64,000 bases of DNA from Trissonchulus latispiculum (lineage: Eukaryota > Nematoda > Enoplea > Enoplida > Ironidae): positions 1 through 64,000 of the forward strand of contig JASAND010028369.1 in assembly GCA_030248195.1 (NCBI GenBank), written 5' to 3'. Of this stretch, positions 1-11,800 are shown in pieces. The notes under the pieces are model-generated. The model was not told the DNA's origin. It did not search any database and was given only the letters and a program-made list of their open reading frames with translations. Position numbers and translations under genes: made by a program. Each line of letters starts with the position of its first letter. Positions within the stretch are counted from its first letter, which is position 1.

Positions 1-934
1 AGCTGCCTGGACCTGGGTAGAAATCTAGAGGCGGAGCGACTACAGGTTCCTAGACCGGGCCTACTCTAATAATTTACCTAAATTCTACCTACCTAACTAG
101 TCACTACTTCTTACCAACTACGATCACCAATTCAGATTACAAGGCTTTACCGGCATGAAATTAAATCATACGATGAATATAAAGGAATACAGACTAGGGG
201 CAGCCACTCCACAGACGAACAACCAACAAGACTGAACTGATGGATCAGATCTAGCTGATCAAAGTAGCTAGCAGACTAAAGACTACACAAACAGCAACCA
301 TCAATTTTAGTGTTTGTTTTTAAGATAAGTTGCAACCCTTGTTTTTAGTTGATTCTCAACACTAATGTGTTTGAAGCCCGGAACATTTGATGAGCTTTGG
401 AACTATGTAGTTCTAGCTTCCACATATAGAAGAGTGAGTGAACACAATTGCGCGCTGGGTACTCAGTTGTGGAAGGGATAAGCCGTTATAATGAGATATG
501 GTACGCAGCCTAATAACTATTTGTAAGACTTTTGTCACACTCGAAGTTTTTATGTGCTCCTAAGGGATGGCGATCACCTAGGTTCAGTTTCTCCTTACAC
601 TATGAGTCGGACAACTTCAACGATATCCAGAAGTTTGTTTACCTGGTTGAAAAAATGAGTTAGATATTTTATGTTCTTTCTTAGCTTTGTAACACAGTAC
701 CGCCGTTTATAGTCAAACATGCACAATATATCAGATTAATGTTGTTAAACTGTTAAACTCTGCTTGATTTAGTTCTTGGTTGCCTTTCAGTGGAAGTAGC
801 ACAAATAAAAAATATGTTCACAATACCAACCAGTAGTGTTAGCATGCAGGTTCCACAACCAGCAATCCCACAGTGGAAGGAGTAGCCCCACGCCAGCTAG
901 AAGGAAAATACACGCATAATTGTATTAATATCGC
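1..934. other. Unassigned sequence
   Basis: No long reading frame, recognisable domain or repeat family was seen here. The missing 3' exon(s) of the minus-strand claudin-like gene to the right would have to lie here or beyond the left edge, but I could not identify one. Confidence 0.4.
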
Positions 935-1334
935 CAAGAGTACATAATAACTAAGAGTGTGACAAGCGTCACACTCTTAGTTACTAAGTTGGGGACATAA
1001 TCTGCACGATAACGGCCCACCCCCCCCCCACAAATTAGACCCCAGTGACCCCCCCCCCCCCACAAATGAGTACCTAGTACACATTTGTGTACCATCACTC
1101 GCTTGTATCTTTACGTGTTGAAGCTCGAAAGTGGCCAGCTGCTGATACAACGTTTTTGGCTTCAACACATAAAGATACAAGCGAGTGATGGTACACAAAT
1201 GTGTACTAGGTACTCATTTGTGGGGGGGGTCACTGGGGTTTAATTTGTGGGGGGGCGTTATCGTGCAGATGATGTCCCCAACTTAGTTACTAAGAGTGTG
1301 ACGCTTGTCACACTCTTAGTTATTATGTACTCTT
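935..1334. repeat. 400-bp foldback element with nested palindromic ends
   Basis: Two arms (about 935-1124 and 1159-1334) are reverse complements separated by a ~34-bp spacer. Each arm carries a short palindrome at its outer end (AAGAGTGTGACAAGCGTCAC and its mirror) and C- or G-runs further in. It has no coding potential; apparent frames through it come from the hairpin. It looks like a foldback MITE. No clear target-site duplication was found. Confidence 0.85.
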
Positions 1335-1587
1335 GATATCGCATATTCACAAATCTACTATTCATAACCACGATAAGTCGCGCGATTTGTCCTCTCATTT
1401 ATATTCGAAAGGTATGGTAAGACTGGTTCCAGCTTTAGCTGTCGTGAAAACGTCCAGAGAATAACTTTCCCATATGAAATATATCAAAGTGTAAACCTTT
1501 GGAGAGAACTCAAGGGCAACATAGGGTAATGAAGTTATTAATGCACATTATAGCTTTATGATTACGATTTATCTGCACAAGACTTAC

Positions 1588-4500
1588 CTCGATGGATTGC
1601 CCGTGCTCCCTAAACGTTTTGTTTTCTATTTTCATGGACTGATACATGAAAAGGACAATCCCAGTTGCTGAGATAGCACCTAAAATTACAATATTGTATT
1701 CGGATTTACACAAGTCTGCATTACTAGAAGAAGTAGAATGCTTTTCGTTAAAAAGGGTGTTATCAAAAGTTTTTTAATATTAATAGTATGCGGTTCATCA
1801 AGATTTTCTGAGAATCCCCCTTGTTATACTACTCAATGAATTGAACCCGGCGTTTTTTTACATACTATTTGAGTAATTCTGTGTCACCCTGTCACCTAAT
1901 AGTATTTCTCCGTTCTGTGTAATAATTGATGCCATCAGATTAGTTTCAATTCGTGCGCTTCACGAATTCAGTGATGATTAGTTGCCGAACAGCTGTTTTC
2001 ATCCTAATTTCTCCATTTTCATTATCGAAAACTAACAATATCTAGCTGGTAAATTTTTAACGAGGGTTGAATTTTGGCTCGTCTTCGAAAAACGCCATAA
2101 CAGCTATGTAGTTTTGGTATTATTAGGTACTCAATCGAACAAGTAATTGCTGCAGGGGCCTTTTGTTATGAATGGTTTAAACGAGTCAAATATAGCTCAA
2201 TCCTTTTCGTGAATGGGTTAAACTGTAGTACGACCAAAAAATGCGTGTACAAAATTTGGCCGTTTATAGCAGGTTAACCTTTGGAGTAAACCCCAATAAT
2301 GTCTATATTTTTAGAATCGTCAGGAACCCGAGATTTCGAAAATCCGGAACAATCCGAAATTTCGGCATTCGTTCAAGGAAAATCTAAAATTTTTAGTTTT
2401 TCGCCCAATTTCTATAGAAATCAAAATTTTGCTTCCACGATCGAATAGATTCAAAATTTCCGAATTTTATTTATAAAACAAAATTTTGATCGCGAAAAAA
2501 ATTGGGCGCAAAATTAAAAATTTTAGATTTTCCGTGAATGAAACCCGGAATTTCGGATTTTTCTAGATTTTCGAAATCTCGGATTCCTGAGGATTCTAAA
2601 AATATATACATTGTTGAGGTTTACTCCAAAAGTTAATCTGCTATGAACTGTCGAAATTTGTACAGTGTACACACATTGTTCATTGTTCATTGGTCATACT
2701 ATAGTTAAATTTGCCCTTCTAACTCTACCTTTTTAACTATATCGTATCTATCTACAATAACGGTTTTTGTTTTGTTAGATTTGGCTCTATATAGATTTGG
2801 GAAAAGCATTTAGGCAGAATATAAATATAAATTAATGCAGAATTAAAGCTTTACTTTTATCTAACCTAGCTGATTAAATTAAAAAATTCTCTATGGATAG
2901 TGTTCAGTCCTGTAGAAAGTTGGACAGCGCAAGAGCACAATTTAACTCGTTAAACTATTTTCGTGGTTGTATAAAGGTAATTTTAACCTTTCAAGTATTG
3001 CTTTTCGATTTTTGATCCTGCAGAACTAAATAAGTTAAAAACACGCGGGGTTAACTATAACCCCATGCATTCAGGAACAGAGATAAAGGTGTTAATCTTA
3101 ACTCTTCTCTACTCTACTCTACTCTATTCTACTCTACTCTATTCTACTCTACTCTACTCTACTTTACTTTACCTTTTCATGAAAAAGGCCCTAGGTAATA
3201 ATATGGAACATCTTTCGTGGCACCTGGCTTTCTGACTCACTGAGAGTTCCCAATGATAGAAACATTTTTAATATGTACACTCGTGTGCACTGCAGTGCAC
3301 AGCAATTCACATCGGGCTTTCGTTCTTCCGGTATCACTTCAGGCCCCCTTTATTCAGATTAGGAAGAAAAAGGTGCACGCTTTCGCACCTCGAAAATGCT
3401 ATCATTAACTACCAAAGGTAAATATTTGTTGTTTGTCTATACGAGTGTGGAGTATCCAACATAAAGCTTTGAAGTGCAAAGCTTACTGGTACTGTTGCGA
3501 ATGTGCTTACCTGTTAGAAAATGGCACAGCAGCCAAATCCATGCACAGTATTTTAGACAATTTCTTTTGTCAACAAAATCCATGGGTAAAGAGATGAAAC
3601 CAAGTATCAAACCAACCAGACCAATAAATATTGAGCCAATGATCAACCACAGCGTGGTTCTATGAAAGGCTGAAATTCATTGGAACCCATACAGACATGT
3701 TTCAGAATCATCCAGTGACATTGTTTATAAGCATAATAATACACAGTACAAAATTCGAAATTAAATTAATTGTTGTTGAACTTGCATGTATATGTTTTTT
3801 GGTTTTTGTGCACACTGAATCCGTAAAAGAATTAGCTGTTCAAGTAAAAGAAATAGCGCTTAGGTGTAGAGCTTTAAGCGCATATGTAATTAATTTTTGA
3901 TTATTGAAATTTGGACATTTTCGCTTTACGGATCACTAACTTAAAGGACATCAAAACAAGCAACAGCTACAGCATCTTACCAAAATTATGGGATATCTAG
4001 CAACTTGTATTATGTCTGCGGACAGTATACTACATCCCACTTTCCCTAGTGGAAAGTGATTACATCCCATACCGGTAGTGGTAACTTCCTTAATACCGGG
4101 AATTTGCTGCATTTTCAGATATTGATTCTATTACAAAAGTTATTCAACTCATCAAGAGCTTTCGAATGATACCCATATTCTGGGGTATTGGAGAAAATTT
4201 TTAAAATACGGAAAATCCGGTTTTCTCCAGTAATTGTGTGCATTTTTAAGAGTTCGTCTTATTACAAAAGTTGTTCAGCTCGATAAGAGCTTTCGAATGA
4301 TACCCATCTTGTGGGTATTGGAGAAAATTTTTAAAATCCGGAAACTTTGAAACTCCGGAATTCCGGAAATTGGGTGCATTTTCGTGACAAATTTGTTGAA
4401 GCAAAAATATGCAGCGGGACCAGCTCTATTCGATCGTGAAAACAAAATTTTGATTGCGATAAAAAATTGGCGAAAAACTAAAAATTTTAGATTTTCCGTG

Positions 4501-4982
4501 AATGAAATCTGGAATTCCGGATTTTTCCGGATTTTCGGATTCTAGAGTTCCTGAGGATTCTAAAAATATATACACTATATAGGCTACCTTCAAGTGATAA
4601 CTCAGGACAGCCGCTCACATTTCGGTTCCAAAAGTTTTTGGTCAGACTTTAGCTACTAACGAACCTACCTATCTACCAATTATAACCTCGATAATGGTTG
4701 TCTGCGCTTACGTTGCTGTTTGTAGGCGGTATCAACAGTCTGCTGCACGTCGTTGGGTTCAACTGGTTCACGAAGTCGACAGGTTCTTTGAGAGGTCCCG
4801 TCAGTCAGGTAATCCACATCACAAGTTTGCCACAGTCCAAATTCTATGAATTTGTTATCAGTTCTTTTGGCAGTATGCCAGGATGTTGTAACGGCTGCAG
4901 TTGCCAGAAAACACACGGCAACTGCTAGTCCCAGGGTTGCCAACAGATGAAGGAAAAAGCGTGTTGCTTGCAGTCCGTTCAT
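1588..4982 (-). CDS. Claudin/PMP22-family tetraspan membrane protein (3' end not located)
   Basis: Spliced minus-strand gene. Exon 1 (4982-4712) starts at an ATG followed by a hydrophobic first helix (residues ~9-33) and the claudin-family first-loop signature: W35, G49-L50-W51, C54 and C68. It ends at a GTAAGC donor in phase 1. Exon 2 (3669-3511, TTTCAG acceptor, GTAAGC donor) continues in frame and holds a second helix rich in I, L and G, then a short basic loop and the start of a third helix. Exon 3 (about 1715-1588) carries a fourth helix and ends at GTAAGT. Claudin-superfamily proteins sit in the plasma membrane at cell-cell junctions or as channel subunits. Spliced directly, exons 2 and 3 leave a very short second loop, so a small exon between them is possible; a better acceptor 8 nt upstream would fit that. 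The C-terminal exon is not identified. The gene could equally be a PMP22/EMP or calcium-channel gamma-like relative. Confidence 0.72.
2218..2707. repeat. AT-rich foldback repeat in claudin-like intron
   Basis: The left half (2218 to ~2430) is the reverse complement of the right half (~2470-2707), with AT-rich arms containing the motif AAAATCTAAAATTTTTAG and its mirror. It lies wholly in the intron between exons 2 and 3 of the claudin-like gene. A diverged half copy is at about 4370-4575 in the other intron of the same gene. Confidence 0.8.
3101..3168. repeat. ACTCT microsatellite
   Basis: About thirteen imperfect ACTCT/ATTCT/ACTTT pentamers in a row, inside the intron of the minus-strand claudin-like gene. 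Confidence 0.9.
4129..4575. repeat. Tandem pair plus half copy of AT-rich foldback family
   Basis: A segment of about 80 bp containing GAGCTTTCGAATGATACCCAT occurs at ~4129-4210 and again at ~4258-4340, a 129-bp period. It is followed at ~4370-4575 by sequence matching the right half of the 2218-2707 foldback, ending at the same GAGGATTCTAAAAATATATA motif. Confidence 0.65.
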
Positions 4983-5084
4983 ATGGAGACGAATAAATAG
5001 CTAAAAGAAACGTGTCAGATTTACGGTTTACATTTTTTATAACTACAACGATATCGAAACATCCCTCGGAACGCAGCATGTAAA

Positions 5085-5349
5085 TTCGCACTACTGCGGA
5101 GGGACATTTTTCTTGGTATGGGCTAAATCGTCTCCGCGAGAAAATTCAATGCAAAGTTGCGAAATTTCGTGTCACCGCACATTTGGCAAATTTTCTGGAG
5201 CATTAGATCTGTTGAGCCAAATTCAAAAAAGCCTCTGGGCCCACATATCCTTCACGTCATGGCAAGCCAAACTGAGCCAAAATTGCGAAAGTTATAGCGT
5301 TTAAAAAATCACCACAAAAGCACTGCACAAAGCGATACCACCACCTTAA
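5085..5349 (+). mobile_element. Truncated copy of TTAA-flanked repeat family (copy A)
   Basis: The last ~265 bp match the 3' ends of the larger copies at 19784-21400 and 49481-51527, ending in ATACCACCACCTTAA. The left part of the element is missing. It lies just upstream of the first claudin-like coding exon. Confidence 0.75.
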
Positions 5350-7489
5350 GCGCCTGTACCTCAGGTAATTTAACTGAAAATTTAAGTTATGGCAGATAAT
5401 CAAACAAACAGTTAGCTATGACACTTGACAATTTTTCCATACATGTATTGAAATCTTACAAACCACATCTCAAAACTGTTTATCATGACGTCTTCACGAA
5501 TTATTTAGATGCTAGTTTAGATAAACAAAATTTAAAAGACGTTTTGCGGAGGCTAAATAGATGATTAAATATCACTGGAGTGTCTCGCTAATAATTTATG
5601 CTTATTGAGTCTACAGCAAAAATGAAGGTGCCACATGACGAATTAAAGTCATCACCTTTTTAACAAAGTGAAAGCTTGCACCATCAGCATTAAAGTCATG
5701 AATCCTGAACTGTAGGCATTCGCATTGGTAGGTAAAATTCTAACTTTGAAAAATTGCTTTTAATCTTTACAATTTTCAAAATTCATTGTTTAGTAATAAC
5801 AATCATCGCAACTTCCATTTCCGCTGATGGTCTGTAAACAAGCTTAATAGCCACGATTTGATTTTTTTCCATTTTCAATTTATCCCTATAGTTGATTAAA
5901 CGTATGACTAACGGATTGTACGCAAGCTAACGATATTGTTAGGTGACTAAATTCGTAGCAGGAAACATGACGTATTCTTTGCTATTAAATAGAAAGTTGC
6001 ATTCTGCAATATAGAAGTCAGTAGACCCGTCATCATCAGAGCAGTTTTGGAAATACGGTATGAGAAAATATCACTGCAGCATTACTGGGAAAATTTTGAA
6101 TTAGCGCAGTTGTTCCGCGCTAGCTTAAAACCGAGCCAACGTGGAGTACAGCAAACCTACAGCGCAGCTACGGTACATAATGGAATAGGTGTAGGAAATT
6201 ACTTACTATAGCAACTAAGGGAATTTTAAAACCTCTGTATAGCTACCTATCAATTACTATTCTGAGCACATTTAGTTGAACTTAATGAACTTAACAAGTG
6301 AAACTGTTTAGTTGCAAGCACACAAAGGGATTTGAGTCACATTCTTTTGTAGCTACGTCAACTATTCTGGGTTTCCGGGTTTGCATCACTCCTAGATTAT
6401 GAGTCAAGACAATCCTTAACTTCGACAGGTTAACCTTTTACATAACCTTTTCTGGCAAATCCTGTCCCACATTTGAGTCTTACATTTCCCGACTTCCAAA
6501 AAAACTTGTAAGGTCGCCACCTTGTTGCTTATAAATTCGGGTATCTAGCCTCTCTAGAGCCAGTCCTGTCCAGAGTCTTCCAGCATCTCTAGAACTGGTT
6601 CGCACCAATTTTATGCAAAATTTTGGGCACATTTCACTATAAAATTTACAATTTGCAATAAATATTCAATTCTTCTCTTACTTTTGACTATATTTTGTAT
6701 AATTGCATTTATGATCAAATTATATATTTCAATTCCACCGTGCATCCTCAGTAATTTCAGTGCAAAAACTATGCAAAACTTTCAGTAATATATTTCTAAC
6801 ATAGTCACTGCCCTGGCATATGTATTTTATCACGCCAACGCTTTTGAAGCTTTTGCATTGATCTACAGTCTGACAATAAAGTTGACAGCTTTTTTGCAAC
6901 TTTGACTCAGCATTTTTGCTTACCATAGCCTAGAAGTCCATCTTTCCGAAAAGAGTGCGAAGAAGTGCTTCCATAAATACTATATATAATATCCATATTG
7001 GAATTTCGACATAGGTAGACGAGTTATGATCATTCCTAATTTTATTTGTAGGAATAAATTGATATGATATAAACTGCTAAAATGGCAATATTATCCAAGT
7101 CGTGAGATGACATACTATATAAAAAGTCCTGTGCTAGTCACCACTCAACTGTAAGAAATAAACTAGAATGGACTGAACTTTTATGAAATTACTACAAAAA
7201 CATACTTATCTTCAAAAAGTTGAACATAAACACTAATTTGTGCATGCCGATCAAGGACACAGCTCATCTAACACGTTTGCCGATTGCAGTAGCATACCAT
7301 GCTCAAAATTAGTGAAGACTATTACGAAATCCGGTAACCGAAATTCAATGTAGATTTACTTTGAACTCACCAAATTTTTCTTTGCTTCTGTTACTTCGGT
7401 ATGTGGAATGTTAAATGTTGGATGTCAATTTTGCTAGACACATACTATGGAGTACTTAATATATAATATACGGTAATGACGAAATTAAA
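5350..7489. other. Unassigned AT-rich sequence
   Basis: No frame with recognisable protein features, no long inverted repeat and no LTR or TIR boundary were found. The short open frames here look random in composition. Confidence 0.4.
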
Positions 7490-7490
7490 G

Positions 7491-7612
7491 AAGTGGGTCA
7501 AGCGGGTCGACAAAACTTCAGCGGGTCGCTGATCGTAAGTCGGGTCGCGGGTCACTCAGAGGCCCGTGGGTTGCGGGTACCCGCCGGCCACAAAATTGCG
7601 ACCCACTTCCAT
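7491..7612. repeat. Short GC-rich inverted-repeat element
   Basis: It starts GAAGTGGGTCAAGCGGGTCG and ends with the mirror-type sequence GCGACCCACTTCC, with several internal GGGTCG/GCGGGT units. The size suggests a MITE remnant. Target-site duplications are not evident. Confidence 0.5.
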
Positions 7613-8228
7613 CTGTGGATGCATGCATAATGAACTTGGCGTTTTCACTGCTTATGCAAATTAATATGATTGCAGATAGCGGAAGCTAATGTCTTTGTAG
7701 TATGAATCACAAAAATCGAGCCTGTGGCGCCTTTGCACTCTCTTGGAAAATGCTATGCACACCTTCTGCCTATATTTCTCTAATGCAGAACCAAAAAGTA
7801 GGAAATAAAATCATTATTTTCTATGAATTATAGGAAAATACTATAAGCGCTTTAAAGTTGTTCTATTCAAAAGGAATCTCAGCCTTAAAAATTGAAATGG
7901 CAACCTTCAGTGTCTTAATAAGTTCCAAAGAAAAATATTTCAGTTCAACGTTCCACTTTTACTTGAAAACCTGGGTTGGGGGATAATTTGGTGAAAGTGA
8001 AAGTTTTGTGTGCGTCCGCTCATTTACTATAGGCAGACTTGAGCATAAAACGCTGGGGTCTTGCTGAAGTATGGGATGAGATCGGCAGCGAATACCAATC
8101 TGAGTTTTGCATATCTTGCTTTTCTAACACGGTGTTTACATTCTTCTATGTTTGTAGCAGCCAAAAGCTAGATTAACATTTCATTTTAGGTTAGATGTTA
8201 TGTTGCGATGCCGTTCCTTGTTGTTATG

Positions 8229-8492
8229 TGTCGCACATAGCGCGATGCATGAAGATAGTTCATGCTGCTGCTAGGCAGAAGAAACCCGGAAGTTATTAAA
8301 CATTAAATGTTTGATTGACTTCAAATATGCAAATTAACTTTTCCGTCTAATTTTGTTTACTTTCAGTCTAATTGTGGGGGGTATGTGTTGTGCATGTCTG
8401 GTTTCGTCTAATGTTGAGTTTCCTGCCATTTTATTAAATTGTAATTGTGTTTACTAATTTCTTCATCGCCAAAGATAGAATTTTTGGCGACA
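8229..8492 (+). mobile_element. BEL/Pao 5' LTR
   Basis: 264-bp direct repeat beginning TGTCGC and ending GGCGACA, so it has short inverted ends. It matches the right LTR at 14167-14436. It is followed at once by TGGTGCCGAAAC, a plausible tRNA primer-binding site. Confidence 0.9.
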
Positions 8493-8819
8493 TGGTGCCG
8501 AAACTGTAAGTCATTTTCTTTTTTTGTTTTTCTGATTCTGTTGTGCATTGCGCAACAGAATCACACTGTGAATACAGTGCCAGAAAACCTTTTTTGCAGT
8601 TTTATATCAACTGCAAGTAGTAGTAAAAGGCTGATCTTGGATTCATTTTCTTTTGAGATCGTGTTTTACGTTCTCAATTTAATTTGTTTCTTAGGAGTTC
8701 AGTTTCTTTTACAGTTGTAAAAGTTAGCTCTTGTTTTTTGAGCTAGCAAAAACTAAGCTCTTGTTTTTCGAGCTAACTAGTGCTTTAATAGATTTGTCTG
8801 ACTAGGTTGACTAGTTGTC

Positions 8820-11800
8820 ATGTCAAAGCTTGACAAAGTCAAGTTGGTTCGTCAACGTGCCGCACTAAAAGGGCATTCCAAAAAATATTTGGATCAAGGA
8901 AATGAGCTTCTCGCAACTGACCGTCTGGTCACCATTGAAGAGTTGTCCAAGGTATCCGATCGCCTGACAAATTATCTGCGCAAAATAGAAGAGGCAGATG
9001 AAAACATTTTGGCTCTTTGTGATGAAGAAGGCATTGATGAGGAACTGGCAACAGCTTTGGATTTTCAAATGCTGTTGTCAGATTGCGCGGTTGCCCTCAC
9101 AAATCGAATAAAGAAACTTGAGAAAACAGACGTCCACAACCAGTCCGCCAGAAACACTGGGTTAAACAATTCTGCCGTGACTAGCCAAGCATCTGTGAAA
9201 TTGCCCAAGCTGACAATTGCTAAATTCCACGGAGATCCATTAAAGTGGAAGGAGTTTTGGGACACATACAACGCCGCCATCCATTCAAATGAAAGCCTGA
9301 GTGATGTTGAAAAATTCAACTATCTACGCAGTTTTTTGGCTGGTGAGGCGGAACGTGCCGTTCAAGGGATTGCGATCACAAATGCCAACTATCCTGTTGC
9401 TGTGGAAAGAACGATTTGGGAAAGAACAGATTGTCATCTTTGCCCATTTTGAAGAGCTGTTCCAGCTTCAGCGATCAACTGAAGAAACTTCTAAACTACG
9501 TTACGTCTACGATGAATGTGAAAAGCACATTCGTGGATTAGAAGCCTTGGGTGTTGGCGATGACAAATTTGGAATAGTTTTTATTCCACTCATATTGTCA
9601 AAGTTGCCCCCAGACATTCGAATAAATCTGAATCGCAAAAATGGAAGCGACGATTGGGAACTATCGCGTCTGCGACGGTTTCTAAAAGAAGAAATTGTTG
9701 CCAGAGAACTGGGAGAATCAAAAGATTCCAGGATTGAAACGTCTGACAACAAAATAAAAACGAAACGAATGGCTCATACCACAACTGAAGCCTTGGTGGC
9801 TGTCTCCAAAAAGAAGCCAAGTTGTGCTTAGTGTGGTAGCGCACATTTTTCCGATCAGTGTAAAAAATATCCTGATCTGGAAACAAGAAAAACAAAATTG
9901 CGTGGATACTGCTACTGCTGTCTTCAAAAAGGACATCGAGTATCAGATTGTCCCGGCAAAGGGCAGTGCTTTTACTGTAAGGAGAAAAGGCACCACTCAA
10001 GTCTGTGTCCAGCAAAATTTGGACTAAGTGGTAAGATAAAGCCGGAAGGAGCTTTGGCCACATCTTCTGAAGCTGAAGAAAACAAATCTGAGAAGTCCAT
10101 GCAACCGGCTCTTATTGCTCCTGGATACAGAGTGGTCATGCAGACAGCTCTTGTTCCTGCACTGAATGCGAAAAATGGGGATGGTATGTCTATAAAGCTA
10201 CTGTTTGATACCGGTAGCCAGCGCTCTTACATAACTGAGGAGGCTGTGAACAAACTAAAGCTGCGCCCTTTAAAGAAAGAAACAATACATGTTGCATCGT
10301 TTGGAGCTACGGGAATGAAAAGGATGGACCTGCCGGTGGTTGACGTACCGTTGTGTTTGGTCAATAAAGAAATAAAGAATGTTAGAGCCAATGTGGTACC
10401 AACTATCTGCTGTCGTATTGATCAAATGCCTGTGAATGTTCAGAAGCACCAACTGCTACGGGAAATTCATTTAGCTGATTCTTCTATTCAGAATAATGGT
10501 TCAGTTGTTATTGACTTTCTGTTGGGTAGTGACTACTACTATGATTTTGTAGAATCAGAAAGAATAAATCTGGATGACGGTTTGGTGCTGCTCCGATCGA
10601 AATTTGGCTGGATAGTAACCGGTCGAATCAAGTCTGCTGAAAATGTTGAGTCCACTTCGATGTTATGCTTCAACGAAGAACGCATATTGAAATCTGTTCC
10701 AGTAAATCTTGAAGACTTTTGGAAGCTGGAAACAATTGGTATTAAGGATTGCCCGGAAATGCAGGACGATGACGAAGCTATGCAACAGTTTAATAACACC
10801 ATTCAGTTTGTGAATGGGCGTTACTCTGTTACATGGCCATGGATTGACCATTTAGTTAAGCTACCTACAAACTATGAACTAGCTTTAGGACGACTAAAAT
10901 CTCTTTTGAAGAGGTTGTGTAAAGATCATGATCTGATGCAGAAATACAATGGCATTTTCGAAGAGCGGTTAAAGCTTGGAATCATTGAGAAAGTCGATGG
11001 AACAATGGGAAACCGAAATAAACGGCATTATATCCCTCATCACTGCGTGATTACTCCATTGAAGAGCACAACAAAAGTGAGAATTGTGTACGATGCCTCG
11101 GCAAAAACCCACAAGGATGGTTTAAGTCTCAACGACTGCCTATTTCGTGGACCTTTGCTGCTGAATAATCTATGTGGTATGCTTTTAGATGGTACGATTT
11201 AGAAAGATTGCAGTCGTCAGCGACATAGAAAAAGCATTTCTGCAAATAAGCCTGCAAGAATCTGAACGAGATGTCACAAGATTTTTGTGGCTGAAGGACT
11301 ACGGTCAACCTTTAACTACAGAGAATCTGCAAATATATCGATTCTGCCGAGTGCCTTTTGGGGTTATCTCCAGCCCATTTCTGCTGTGTGCTACGATCGC
11401 CCATCACTTGAAAAGGCAAACCTCTGATATTGCGGAAAATATTTTGAGAAATATCCACGTTGATAATGTGCTAACCACCAAAGAAACCGTAGAAGAATGT
11501 AAGCTTTTCTACAAAGAGGCCAAGGACATGTTTCAGAAAGCATCGATGAATCTACGTGAATGGGTATCGAATTCAAGTCAATTTCTGGATTCTATCCCAC
11601 TTGGTGATCGAACCAAGGATAAATGCGTGAAAGTGCTTGGAATCAACTGGAACACTGTCGCAGATACATTATCTGTTTTTCTATCAAAGATTTCTGATGC
11701 AGATATTCAAAAGCCTACGAAACGTAGCATATTGAAGATTGCTGCACAACTGTTTGATCCACTTGGATGGTTTTCTCCCTGCATAATCACTGCTAAGATT

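Noticed and set aside
9829..9831. TAG between BEL Gag and protease as a programmed readthrough stop
   Set aside because: The same frame continues, but three separate frameshifts also break the element and the RT active site is altered. Decay explains it more simply.
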